DNA from: Ashinkailepas kermadecensis | Lineage: Eukaryota > Arthropoda > Thecostraca > Neolepadidae | Assembly: GCA_034440615.1 (NCBI GenBank) | Contig: JAOTOM010005127.1 | Coordinates: 434,001-498,000 of the forward strand | Direction of reading: 5' to 3' | DNA: 64,000 nt | In this document: piece after piece, positions 33,801 through 43,339 of the stretch | Position numbering within the stretch: the first letter of the stretch is position 1 | Layout of the letters: each line of letters starts with the position of its first letter | Notes under the pieces: generated by a model | The model's input: only the letters and a program-made list of their open reading frames with translations | Database searches by the model: none | What the model was told of the DNA's origin: nothing | Program-made: the position numbers and the translations under genes

Positions 33801-34590
33801 TTTTTCAAGAGCTCACAGCCCCCTGACCCCCCGCCCCCCCCCCTCCCCACCCTCTGGTTTTGAACCACCCCACAGACTGGTTTTGGTCCACATATTCATT
33901 AAAGATTTCATAATAGAATAAAATGGATTGTAGCGTCGGTCAGAGCTGTGAGATCATCAATGACGTCACCTTCAAAACACTCGAATGTGCTGAGCACGCT
34001 CGACCTGAAAATGGTATTGCGTCAAATTCCACCACCTTGTACGTTCTAAACGTACTGAACATGCCTTGCCACTAAGATAAACTGTCCAGATCGCAGTGTG
34101 CAATTAATCAAGAACGGCATGGTCAGCAAACACACACACACACCTGTAGGCCACCCGCCTGGTAATGGCGGTGGTCTCGTCCATGTTCTGCCAAAACTGG
34201 CAATAATCACGTGCATGCTTTTCCCAAGGCATAAAATGAAGATGCCCGCATATTAGCAATGTATAATCGAGAGGAGCCACAATCAGTTTATTATATTGAT
34301 ATTTGAATGTCATACATCGCATGAATTAACAAACTGAGAAATCACTATGAGGAACGATGCACTATACAGAAATCCTACTATATTTGCAAGATAGTTCATT
34401 TAAAATATACATCAAGGACCTTCCTACTATTTGGAACAGGACCAAATCTGTCCTGAAGCATTAAAGAGGTACTTTGATTTCCCCATTTATTGATTGATAC
34501 CATATGCTTTCATATATGCATTATTTATATCGCTCTTAATTTAAAAAAAAATGTCCAATGCTAAAAATACACTCGACCATCGGCAAACCA
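33801..34590. other. Intronic text without recognisable features
   Basis: C-rich run, then AT-rich sequence with a short CA run at 34132-34142. I found no exon, repeat array or mobile element that I can support. Confidence 0.3.
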
Positions 34591-34745
34591 CCTCACCATG
34601 GGCTATGGAGGACTGCCTGCGGACAGGGGCGGAATTGGTGATAAACACATGTATCACATGGGGACCACATGGGGACCACATGGGGACCATCCAGCAAACC
34701 ACCTCACGGTGGGCTATGGAGGACTGACTGCGGACAGGGTCGAAT
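34575..34745. repeat. Partial direct duplication around ACATGGGGACC
   Basis: GCAAACCACCTCAC(C/G)(A/G)TGGGC followed by TATGGAGGACTG(C/A)CTGCGGA occurs at about 34583 and 34692. Between the two copies lie three tandem ACATGGGGACC words. Confidence 0.8.
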
Positions 34746-34824
34746 GGTCGATGGATCTAGTATATTGTTGGCTCCTTAGGAGGGGGCAGCCCCGCCCTTG
34801 GCTGCGCCTTTGTGTATAACACAG

Positions 34825-35308
34825 ACTGAACTACCGCTGCAGTATACTCGGAGTCAAATGCGGCAGTTGTGCCTGGCACAGAGTATGACATCTTCATCAG
34901 CTGACCAGCCCCTCCAATTGCAGACCGAAGACCTGAACAACGAGAAGTTGATGAGTCCAGCCACCTACCGGTGGTCTCCAGGCGCGCTGGTCAGACACAA
35001 GTCCAGCCACCTACCGGTGGTCTCCCGGCGCGCTGGTCAGACACAAGTCCAGCCACCTACCGGTGGTCTCCCGGCGCGCTGGTCAGACACAAGTCCAGCC
35101 ACCTACCGGTGGTCTCCAGGCGCGCTGGTCAGACACAAGTCCAGCCACCTACCGGTGGTCTCCCGGCGCGCTGGTCAGACACAAGTCCAGCCACCTACCG
35201 GTGGTCTCCCGGCGCGCTGGTCAGACACAAGTCCAGCCACCTACCGGTGGTCTCCCGGCGCGCTGGTCAGACACAAGTCTTCTGCTGCACCTCGCACGTG
35301 CAAACGAG
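34825..35308 (+). CDS. Internal exon B containing a 46-bp coding repeat (candidate)
   Basis: An acceptor GTGTATAACACAG|ACTGAA opens a frame that starts TELPLQYTRSQMRQLCLAQS and includes SSADQPLQLQTEDLNNEKL, which looks like normal protein. It then enters seven 46-bp repeats and stays open to a donor CAAACGAG|GTGCGT at 35308. Phases are 0 in and 1 out, which match exon A (ends in phase 0) and exon C (starts in phase 1). Because 46 is not a multiple of three, the repeat is read in rotating frames and the peptide cycles every 46 residues (PATYRWSPGALV, HLPVVSRRAGQT, PPTGGLPARWSD). The donor is only moderate and the repeat could instead be intronic, but I saw no good donor before it. Confidence 0.4.
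34957..35278. repeat. 46-bp minisatellite, seven copies
   Basis: The unit begins CCAGCCACCTACCGGTGGTC, continues TC(C/A)(C/A)GGCGCGCTGG and ends TCAGACACAAGT; starts 34957, 35003 and so on. Nearly the only differences are CCC/CCA. All three plus-strand frames are stop-free, so any copy number stays open inside the array. The frame after the array is kept only if copies change in threes. Confidence 0.95.
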
Positions 35309-36291
35309 GTGCGTGTTCTGGAGAAATCACCAACACAGGTCATTAGAAAATATCATGCTCCGTCCTCTTTTTATGCAGCTATATTCAGCAATATTTCGAC
35401 CTCGTAATAAATAGTCCACATGCACATGGTCTGATATTATATCCCAGGTCATCAGTAAAATCAGTGCTTCAAACTGGCAATTGCTTGGTTGGTGGCACCC
35501 TAGAGTTGACAATGGTCCAATTGCACTACCATGGGAAGCATGGTGAAGAAGAAAACAATATGATCTGTCGCCTGTATTGTGAAACCCAAAGCCCCCTCCC
35601 CCCATTATGGAGTTCCACAAAGTGGAATGTGGGTAAGTGTATGCCCCTCGTGAATAACCTCTGTCATTTGATGACAAAACCTCGCGCCCAATACGTTAGA
35701 CGGGTTATTGTAGTCTTGGCGGCACCATCAATTGAATAATGTTGCAATAGTTCCATGTCCTGCTGTTAACGCGACACCTTTTGCTAAATCCCCACCCCCA
35801 CCCAACAACAACAAAAATAATAACCGATTCCTGGAGAGCATTTCTTGCCTTTCCCTATATTGTTTACGACTGTTACGTTGACGTTCGGAAATTCTAAACC
35901 CGCACGCAAAAAGCATGTAAGATTTTAAACCTTGAATTTCTTTGAGCACACGCAGACGAATGTGCTTCAGTATCGGTTTCATACAGCTGCATACATACTT
36001 CTTAGTAAACACAATGCGTCACGCCGTCAGTACAATATCATTTCCTCAGAGTATAGTGGTCCTACAAATAGACATGGTAGACATAACGTGACGTGGAATC
36101 ACAGTTCTGTAGGATTTCTGCTTTGATTTTTCAAGAACAAGTCGCCCTTGCTCGCGCGTCGGCTTCAGCAGGAACTTCCTCTGATTCTCTTGTCGCCAGA
36201 GCAGAGTTAGGCTTCTTGAACGGGGGATTTTCCCGCTCGGTGTGGCCATTGGCAGTCAGGCACGAACTAATGCGTTTTTGTTTGGTTGCAG

Positions 36292-36423
36292 TTCTCTTCA
36301 AAGAAGAAGAAGAACCTCCGGCTCAAAAAGTGTTGTGGTCTTCCCGTTCTACAACCAAGGAGATGTCATGTTCTTCTAACCTCTCGGCCAAGACCGCAAG
36401 TACGCCCATCGAGCAAAAAACAG
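36292..36423 (+). CDS. Internal exon C of the plus-strand gene
   Basis: Bounded by an excellent acceptor (GTTTTTGTTTGGTTGCAG|TTCTC, allowing one base change) and an excellent donor (AAAACAG|GTAAGC). It is 132 bases with phase 1 at both ends, so it can be included or skipped without changing frame. The peptide is charged and Ser/Thr-rich (FKEEEEPPAQKVLWSS, KTASTPIEQKT), typical of a disordered linker. No domain is recognised. It joins in phase to exon D at 38934. The 35448-35633 segment just upstream has splice-like ends, but its phase does not fit. Confidence 0.6.
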
Positions 36424-36424
36424 G

Positions 36425-36680
36425 TAAGCAATGGTGAGGAGAAGTATCACTGAGCATGACAAGAAAACGAAAGGGAGAGAAAGAAGAGGATGTAGATGTA
36501 GATAGATAGAAAAACGAGGGAGAGTACAATACTAACGAAGGGCGTTGTAACGATAAAAACAATAATTAAAGTACGCGACTTAAAACAAATGAAATAGAGT
36601 GATAGAGTAAGAGGGCACATCATAAGCAACGAGAGAGAGAAGAGAAGTGGATGGAGAGGGAGGAGCATGACTCCTGAGGA
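36425..36680. repeat. Purine-rich tract
   Basis: AAGAAAACGAAAGGGAGAGA, GATAGATAGA and GAGAGAGAAGAGAAG words; low complexity inside the intron after exon C. Confidence 0.6.
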
Positions 36681-37136
36681 CACCGATACTGCGCGTTCCT
36701 GCACCATCCACCGACAGTCCGCGAACGAGATGGCCAAGCAGACTGAGGTCGCACCATGCACTTGCCTGTCGCTTTGACACCGTCTGGGAAATTGTTGATC
36801 TGACGCCGCCATCTTGGACCACTGATCTGCAGACAGCAAGCGTGCCTACTGATGAGCAAACCTGTTGTCCACGCATGGCATCTTGGTGTCTAGGAGTTGT
36901 TCTAAAATACGTAGCGTCATGGTTACGTTGTAGTACAAACACAACGTAGGTTTATACATTTTCGACAAGGTCGGTGTCATTGGTCTCAGCGTAGCAACGT
37001 GGATTTTTCACTGTTCGTTGGTCTGTTTCGAACTAAAATGCTTGCTTTAATAGTAAATACATTTACTACACTAATAGTATACACTAAATACTATTTACTA
37101 TGCTTTAATCATACGCTAGAATGTACTCGCAACTGA

Positions 37137-37385
37137 CGACCCATGAGCTGGGGTCAGTGCACGACCTGACCCGGCTTACTGGGCCAATAATCCTTCCTGA
37201 CGACCCATTAGCTGGGGTCAGGTCACGACCTGACCCGGCTAACTGAGCCAATAATCTCGCTTGACAACCCATTAACTGTGGTCAAGGCAAGACCTGACGC
37301 GGATTACTGGGCCAATAATCTCGCATGATGACCCATGAAATTGGATCAGGGCACGACCTGACCTGGCTAATTGAACCACATTGTC
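37137..37385. repeat. 64-bp repeat, four copies
   Basis: Units start CGACCCAT(G/T)AGCTGGGGTC and contain CACGACCTGACCCGGCT and GGGCCAATAATC; starts 37137 and 37201. Copies 3 and 4 are more diverged. Confidence 0.9.
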
Positions 37386-37389
37386 AAAT

Positions 37390-38660
37390 GTCGTCCACAA
37401 ATTGCATGAACATCATCCCGCCCACGATTGTAAAATATTGCTCTTCCTGTAATGTTCAGATCCAGAACATCATCCCCCTAGATAATCTTGCCTAACTTTT
37501 ATCTTGTGGAAGTTGAATAATGTTTTTTTTGACAATTCCGTGAAAAAGTGCCAAAATTCATAGGAAAGGGCAACCTGATATTCTGAAATCACAGATTTGG
37601 AGAAAAAAGCATAACTCCGTATTCCAAACGGTACATTGACAAACAAAACCATCTGCGTACTTCATTCGTATCATTTTTTGTTGTTGTCATATCCAGGTCT
37701 AGGATTACACAGCAAAAAGGCAACCCTGATCCTGCCTCTCTGATGAAACTGAATAATTAACTGTGACATGCTCCGAAATACTATATACTATATACAACTT
37801 CAAATTTACCGCTGCAACGCACTTAAAAAGCTATGTTCGAAGCATCGCTAAAGCCGTCGTTAAAATGTGCAGCGGGGGAAAATCGCCTTCTGGCATTAGG
37901 CACCATTTCATTTTTTTAATCTATTTTAATCGGAGAACCATTTCCAGAGAAGCGCTGGCGTGCTTCGTACAGGAGTGATGCACCTGCACACATTAATGCA
38001 TTTGACTTCCTCCACCTGGATGTTCATCCTAGAGCTCGGATCAAACTGGGTCACAGTTTTGCAATAGTTACCATATATTTTGATTAACATATAATCTGTC
38101 TGTGGACATGCAATGCTCTTTGTGTGTGTACCAAGGACAGAAAGGGCTAATGCAGGCGATTTCCTGTGTATCCATGAGAAAATAAGTGTTACTTTGATGA
38201 TTTGACCTGGTTTGATCCTGATCGAAATAACTAAGGTCACGAGATATGATAGAGCGATGCACGCATACTTTCATTATGTGAAAGCAAATACACGCCAACG
38301 CTCTTAACCATTGCATTTCCTTTTGTTTACTGGTGCCGTTTTGTCACCATTGATATGACCCAGGTCAAGTTCGCTTCGGGATAATATGATAAATTATTTG
38401 TACCCCATCTGTACTTCCATCCTGCCTACATCTGTACCTACGTCATGGAAATTATCGCTGGGATCTTCTCAATAGCTCTAGAGGAAGGAAATAATACATT
38501 CTAGCCATGAGAACCTCTAGATTTGGACATATATCCCCCACGTGACCAATATTACAACGGTGCATGCCACTGATATGTATGTATGATTTGGACACCGATA
38601 CCACACATGGCCAATATTTCACTGGTTGTGATCACTGCAGCTGTGTATATGCTAGTCATG
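37390..38660. other. Intron text, nothing supported
   Basis: AT-rich sequence with TGACCT/AGGTCA words. I see no repeats, mobile elements or exon-like segments. Confidence 0.3.
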
Positions 38661-38670
38661 TCGTGTTGTG

Positions 38671-38691
38671 TGACGTCATTGGCTGACGTCA
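38671..38691. promoter_or_regulatory. Paired CRE palindromes around a CCAAT-like core
   Basis: Two perfect TGACGTCA sites (38671-38678 and 38684-38691) flank TTGGC. TGACGTCA is the CREB/ATF consensus and ATTGG is an inverted CCAAT box. The pair sits 240 bp upstream of exon D, in an intron. Function is inferred from the motif only. Confidence 0.4.
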
Positions 38692-38933
38692 CATGTTGTG
38701 TGCAGCCGGTGGCGATATACCAGTTCACCAGCATCGCTATGGCTCTGGCTGATGAGACTCGATGAGTCTCGTCTGATGAGACGGTGCTTGCCTTAAGATA
38801 CACAGGAAATGTAGGAAATGTTCTTTCAGCGAGGCATAAAGTTCTAGGAGTACTACGTGTGTCTGCTTGCAAACCCTGGATATTCACTTCACATAGCTCT
38901 TGTTTCCTTACACCGTATGGTATCTTGTTACAG

Positions 38934-39131
38934 CTCTGCCTCAAGTGGGAGAAGAACTGGCGACGAAGGCTCGGAGACCGGTCATGCGGCGTCGGCCCAA
39001 AGCAGCAAGCCGCCGAAAGCCGAAAAAGAGCCCAGAAAAAATCGCCGATAGGAAGCTGGACGCCAAAAAGATGGCGGCACTCAAGCGAGTCTTCCAGCCG
39101 AAAACCAAGAAGAGCACGCGCAAGCCGCGAG
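38934..39131 (+). CDS. Internal exon D, Lys/Arg-rich
   Basis: The acceptor GGTATCTTGTTACAG|CTCTG and the donor CCGCGAG|GTGTGT bound 198 bases, phase 1 at both ends. The chosen frame gives LPQVGEELATKARRPVMRRR, then a basic stretch (RRKPKKSPEKIADRKLDAKK) and MAALKRVFQPKTKKSTRKPR. G/C-ending codons dominate (CTG GAC GCC AAA AAG ATG GCG), supporting this frame; another open frame exists but has poorer codon use. A second donor (CATCC|GTAAGA at 39194) would add 21 codons in the same phase, so the 3' end is uncertain. The charge suggests nucleic-acid or acidic-partner binding, or a nuclear signal, but I recognise no family. It follows exon C in phase. Confidence 0.6.
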
Positions 39132-39388
39132 GTGTGTTCTTCCCAGAGTACCTGCCGTTGTTTTGGTACTTGAACTCTACTCTGTTATCCATCCGTAAGA
39201 CGGATGACCGCAAAATGGCGGCGGTGGTCGACAGCTGATGTCACGTGACAGTGTCGTACTGTGCTCTGCCTTCCAGCCGATACCGGCTGCGTCGGAGCCA
39301 CACCGGCTATAGCAGCAGTTGTGGAGATGTCGTGATGTGGTCTGGCAATTGTCACCCGACGCACACATACCGTCTCAGGATAGTTGCC

Positions 39389-39476
39389 GGTATTGAATAC
39401 GCTTGTGGATCAGGTAGCAGGCGTGTATCGGCGGTACTGAATACGCTTGTGGATCAGGTAGCAGGCGTGTACCGGC
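39389..39476. repeat. 44-bp tandem duplication
   Basis: GGTA(T/C)TGAATACGCTTGTG to GCAGGCGTGTA(T/C)CGGC, two copies starting at 39389 and 39433. Confidence 0.95.
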
Positions 39477-39479
39477 GAA

Positions 39480-40715
39480 TTCCGGTGACAGTGCAGCACA
39501 GGTGTTGGGATGAGAATTGCTACCGCGCTGTGGTTTTGCGGTGTTTTACCTCCGAACGAATTTTGTAACAATTTTGTAATTTGTTTACATTTGTATCTGC
39601 GAACGGTGTCTTGTGTCATTTTGTACCGATTTTGTACACATTGTTTAAGCTGGTGATGGTGATATGATGTGTCTTATATGATCTGAGACACTATGTGATA
39701 TACTCCCATGTGCGACATATTTTGTGATATCCTGTAACTATCAGGCAATGTGATAAAAGCTAGGTGCTCGATATAAGGCGTAGGGAACTTGTCTCGTGTG
39801 GCCTGGCGACTGTGGCGGATATTTACGCTATATTTACGACTGACACCGGAGGGCCTATGACATAAAGATGTGGGGGAGGGTGGTCCATTCGCCCCATCCA
39901 TAGATCTGGGAAAATTCTGAACATATAATCACACAATTGTACGACAGTTTGCGGCTGTAGTGGAATCGATACTGCATACATTTCGTGGCCATAGTTCTTC
40001 ATGGTCAAATGAGGGCTAGATCTGCCACCACACCTCGCCGCCGCGCCAACATACCCTGTGTGACCTTGAACGCTTGGCGGCCAGGCGGCCGGTCGGTCCA
40101 CTTTGCACCCCAGCAGTTCCTATATTGGCCAACGGAGTTCAAAACTCGTCTTTCATGGGAGGTTGCTTATCAATCGTTAACAAAGTCACAGGACATCCTT
40201 ACAAAATCCTCGTCCGTTTATGAGATATCGTCGAACAACAGGAGGGGAGGGTGGGGGTTGATTCCCCCTAAGTGACCGTGTACAGGAAGGTGTACAGATG
40301 TAAGGTTACTGATGCTGCATCCATAGCTGATCCGGTACTGCCCTGAGCTTAGTGGCGCAGTGGATCACAACCTGAGCCAGTACAACGCCAATTGCCGACT
40401 GTTACCACTCAATGCAACCACTCAGCTGTGATTTGTGCTGTCGGATCCATTTGTACCCGTTTCAGTTATGCGTGTGTACGTCATGTGTGTCAGAAGGCAA
40501 ATAAATTGCATCATTACTGTTTTCTTTTCATCCATTCGACGAGAACCAATTCTCAGCCAGTTTGTTGTTGAAGACGGTTGCAAGCATAGACGGATGTTGA
40601 AACACGAGCGATTGTTTATGCGTTTGCCGGAAATCTCGAATCCACTCGCCTCAAAAGCTGTGGCAAGCGAACTCGCTGCAATCCTCGGCCTTCAGTGGCG
40701 GCATCTGTTAACTCG
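39480..40715. other. Intron text; one unconvincing open frame
   Basis: A 104-codon frame ending at 40749 overlaps the inverted repeat below. It lacks a clear acceptor/donor pair and coding bias, so I do not call it. The rest is unremarkable. Confidence 0.3.
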
Positions 40716-40719
40716 AGTT

Positions 40720-40804
40720 CTGTTGCATAGCAACAGTAGCGTCGTCTGACCAGCTGTTGCATAGCAACAGCAGCAACAGCAACAGCTGGTCAGACGACGC
40801 TACT
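40720..40804. repeat. Inverted repeat with two X-box-like palindromes
   Basis: Arms 40735-40760 and 40779-40804 are perfect 26-base complements (left arm begins AGTAGCGTCGTCTGACCAGC) with an 18-base spacer. CTGTTGCATAGCAACAG, itself a palindrome, occurs at 40720-40736 and again at 40754-40770. It resembles the RFX X-box half-site pair GTTGC...GCAAC, but with one base less spacing than the usual consensus. DNA here could form a stable hairpin. Confidence 0.8.
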
Positions 40805-40860
40805 TTCCATCCGTTATGTTTTGTTTCTGATCTCAGCATACTCAACTTGTGCTGTCTGTG

Positions 40861-41719
40861 GTCGAGAGGTGTACTGACCTGACCCGTCACCGAGCAGGAG
40901 CGATGTTAGAGTCGAGAGGTGTACTGACCTGACCCACCACCGAGCAGGAGTGACGTCAGAGTCGAGAGGTGTACTGACCTGACCCACCACCGAGCAGGAG
41001 TGACGTCAGAGTCGAGAGGTGTACTGACCTGACCCGCCATCGAGCAGGAGCGATGGCAGAGTCGAGAGGTGTACTGACCTGACCCGCCACCGAGCAGGAG
41101 TGACGTCAGAGTCGAGAGGTGTACTGACCTGACCCGCCACCGAGCAGGAGCGATGTCAGAGCCGAGAGGTGTACTGACTCTGACCCGCCACCGAGCAGGA
41201 GTGACGTCAGAGTCGAGAGGTGTGCTGACCTGACCCGCCAACGAGCAGAAGCGATGTCAGAGTCGAGAGGTGTACTGACCTGACCCGCCACCGAGCAGGA
41301 GTGACGTCAGAGGGAGGTGTACTGACCTGACCCACCACCGAGCAGGAGTGACGTCAGAGCCGAGAGGTGTACTGACCTGACCCACCACCGAGCAGGAGTG
41401 ACGTCAGAGCCGAGAGGTGTACTGACCTGACCCGTCACCGAGCAGGAGCGATGTCAGAGTCGAGAGGTGTACTGACCTGACCCGTCACCGAGCAGGAGCG
41501 ATGTTAGAGTCGAGAGGTGTACTGACCTGACCCACCACCGAGCAGGAGTGACGTCAGAGTCGAGAGGTGTACTGACCTGACCCACCACCGAGCAGGAGTG
41601 ACGTCAGAGTCGAGAGGTGTACTGACCTGACCCACCACCGAGCAGGAGTGACGTCAGAATCGAGAGGTGTACTGACCTGACCCACCACCGAGCAGGAGTG
41701 GCATTATAGTCGAGAGGTT
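40861..41719. repeat. 50-bp minisatellite, about 17 copies, CRE-bearing
   Basis: The unit is GTCGAGAGGTGTACTGACCT, then GACCC(A/G)(C/T)CACCGAGCAGGAG, then (TGACGTCAGA or CGATGTCAGA); starts 40861, 40911 and so on. Ten of the 17 units carry a perfect TGACGTCA. One unit near 41311 has lost 5 bases. It is in the intron between exons D and E. Confidence 0.95.
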
Positions 41720-42212
41720 GAGTCTATGCGCCTGCGAGTCTATTCTATATGGACACAATAACACGAGAAGGACTGTGACAACATTGTGCTACTTGTAGCA
41801 TCTCCATGAGCCATCGCTTCAACATTCGCAAGGGGGTCTGAAATAGTACATATAATACATATAACGCAATGGGGACCGCAACACCAGCAAGGCTTCCAAC
41901 ACACACACCGTGGGCTAGCCCTCTACCACTGTTTATTGTTTATTGTTTACTAAAACAAACATCCACAGGCACATGTCCAGTTACGAATGCCCTTACCTAC
42001 AACACACACCGACACAGCTTTACAAAAGCACAAATAAATTCACGTCCACATCTGCGTAAAAAAAAACACTTAATGCGATCACACGCGGCGCTAGGTCAAG
42101 CAGGTTAACTAAGCCAAACTTCAAGACAGAAGCCTCCCTTCACTCATCGCACGTGCATGCACCTCATGGCGAATATATGCCTGGGAAGAAAACCAGGATG
42201 AGGATTAGAGGA

Positions 42213-42376
42213 GGGGACGAGTGGTCTGGGGGTAAGATGCTCGTCTCACAATCGAAAGATTGTGGGTTCGAATCTCACCTGTCGCTACTCTTCGCCCGCG
42301 ACCAATCGGCGTGAGAGATTGGCGACGCTATATGACTCAACGGTCGACGTGTCGTAAGACCAATAACCAACCAACC
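42213..42376 (+). mobile_element. tRNA-derived SINE, copy 2
   Basis: Full length: GGGGACGAGTGGTCTGGGGG (tRNA D-arm-like), CTCGTCTCACAATCGAA (anticodon-loop-like CTCACAA), B box GGGTTCGAATC, body with CGCCCGCGACCAATCGGCGT and tail CCAATAACCAACCAACC. The perfect 12-bp target duplication is AGGATTAGAGGA at 42201-42212 and 42377-42388. It lies in the intron between exons D and E. Confidence 0.92.
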
Positions 42377-42599
42377 AGGATTAGAGGAAACAAATCGGTT
42401 CACGGTTGCCGGCAGACTTCCCAACAAGCAGTATTGGACCGTACGCACACGTGCCCTGGGTATGTGGAGTACATCATACTGTCGTGTGTGGCGACCAGGA
42501 ATGTGTAGACCGAAGAGGGACGCTAAGTGCTGCTAAGTGCTAAGTGCATTATAAGCTGTTATGAACTAAAATATGTAGGAAGCCTGCCATGGGTGTATC

Positions 42600-42681
42600 T
42601 TGGGTTTCGACATGGAGGGGGTGACATGGAGGGGGTATCTAGGGTTTCGACATTAACCCCTCCATGTCGAAACCCTAGATA
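42600..42681. repeat. Small fold-back with duplicated GGGTTTCGACATGGAGGGGG
   Basis: TATCTAGGGTTTCGACAT at 42636-42653 is the exact complement of 42664-42681 (10-base spacer). GGGTTTCGACATGGAGGGG also occurs directly upstream (42602), so the block was both directly and invertedly duplicated. Confidence 0.85.
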
Positions 42682-43094
42682 ACCAGGGACGAGGTAAGTT
42701 TTGACACGACCCACCTCCCCGTAAAAAAAAAAAAATGGGATTTTAGCCAATTCAATTTCAATGTCTGGTTTTCAGATTTACCATTGTGTAAAAAATGACA
42801 TTATGGCGGAAAAAAGTTCCGCAAAATTCGCAAGTTTAACTCCTTATCGCTGCCAATGAACATCTAGTTTAATGTCGTATGTGCTGGGCCAGATTTCACA
42901 ATCACCATAGAGCAACGTTGCAAGTTCGTTCAACGTTGCCCTCTTGTAGCAGGACAAACATAAAATATTGACGATGGTATTATTGCAGTAAATGTGGATA
43001 TAAAATATCCTTTCCCGTGCTCTCCTGTTTTACGTGGACACATTTTGGTGCAATGACAACCAGGTCGGATAAAGAGTGGCACTGAGGGCATGCG

Positions 43095-43280
43095 CTCGCG
43101 TACATTTGCATTTGCACATTTGCACATTTGCGCTTACGTACATTTCCCACACGTACATCTGCGCTTACGTACACTTACATCTGCCATACCTACATTTGCG
43201 CTTACGTACATTTGCTTGCGTACATTTGTGTACGTACATCTGCCATACGTACATTTGCTTTGCATACGTTTGTGCGGTTA
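43095..43280. repeat. GTACATTTGC/GTACATCTGC short repeat
   Basis: Irregular repeats of CGTACAT(T/C)TGC, GCTTACGTACA and CATACGTACA. Frames are open on both strands but only from the repeat. Confidence 0.75.
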
Positions 43281-43339
43281 CCGGAAATGTACATTTTACC
43301 TGCGATAGCTGGTTACCGATAGTTGAATTACAACCTGCT

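Noticed and set aside
35448..35633. Possible exon with TATCCCAG| acceptor and GTGG|GTAAGT donor
   Set aside because: Its entry phase (2) fits neither exon A nor exon B, and codon use is not convincing. It could still be an alternative exon.
38745..38782. Hammerhead-like CTGATGAG text
   Set aside because: There is no following GAAA box in register. It is only a small GAGACTC/GAGTCTC palindrome.
40435..40749. 104-codon open frame near the inverted repeat
   Set aside because: It runs into the palindrome, lacks an acceptor with a good pyrimidine tract and shows no coding bias.
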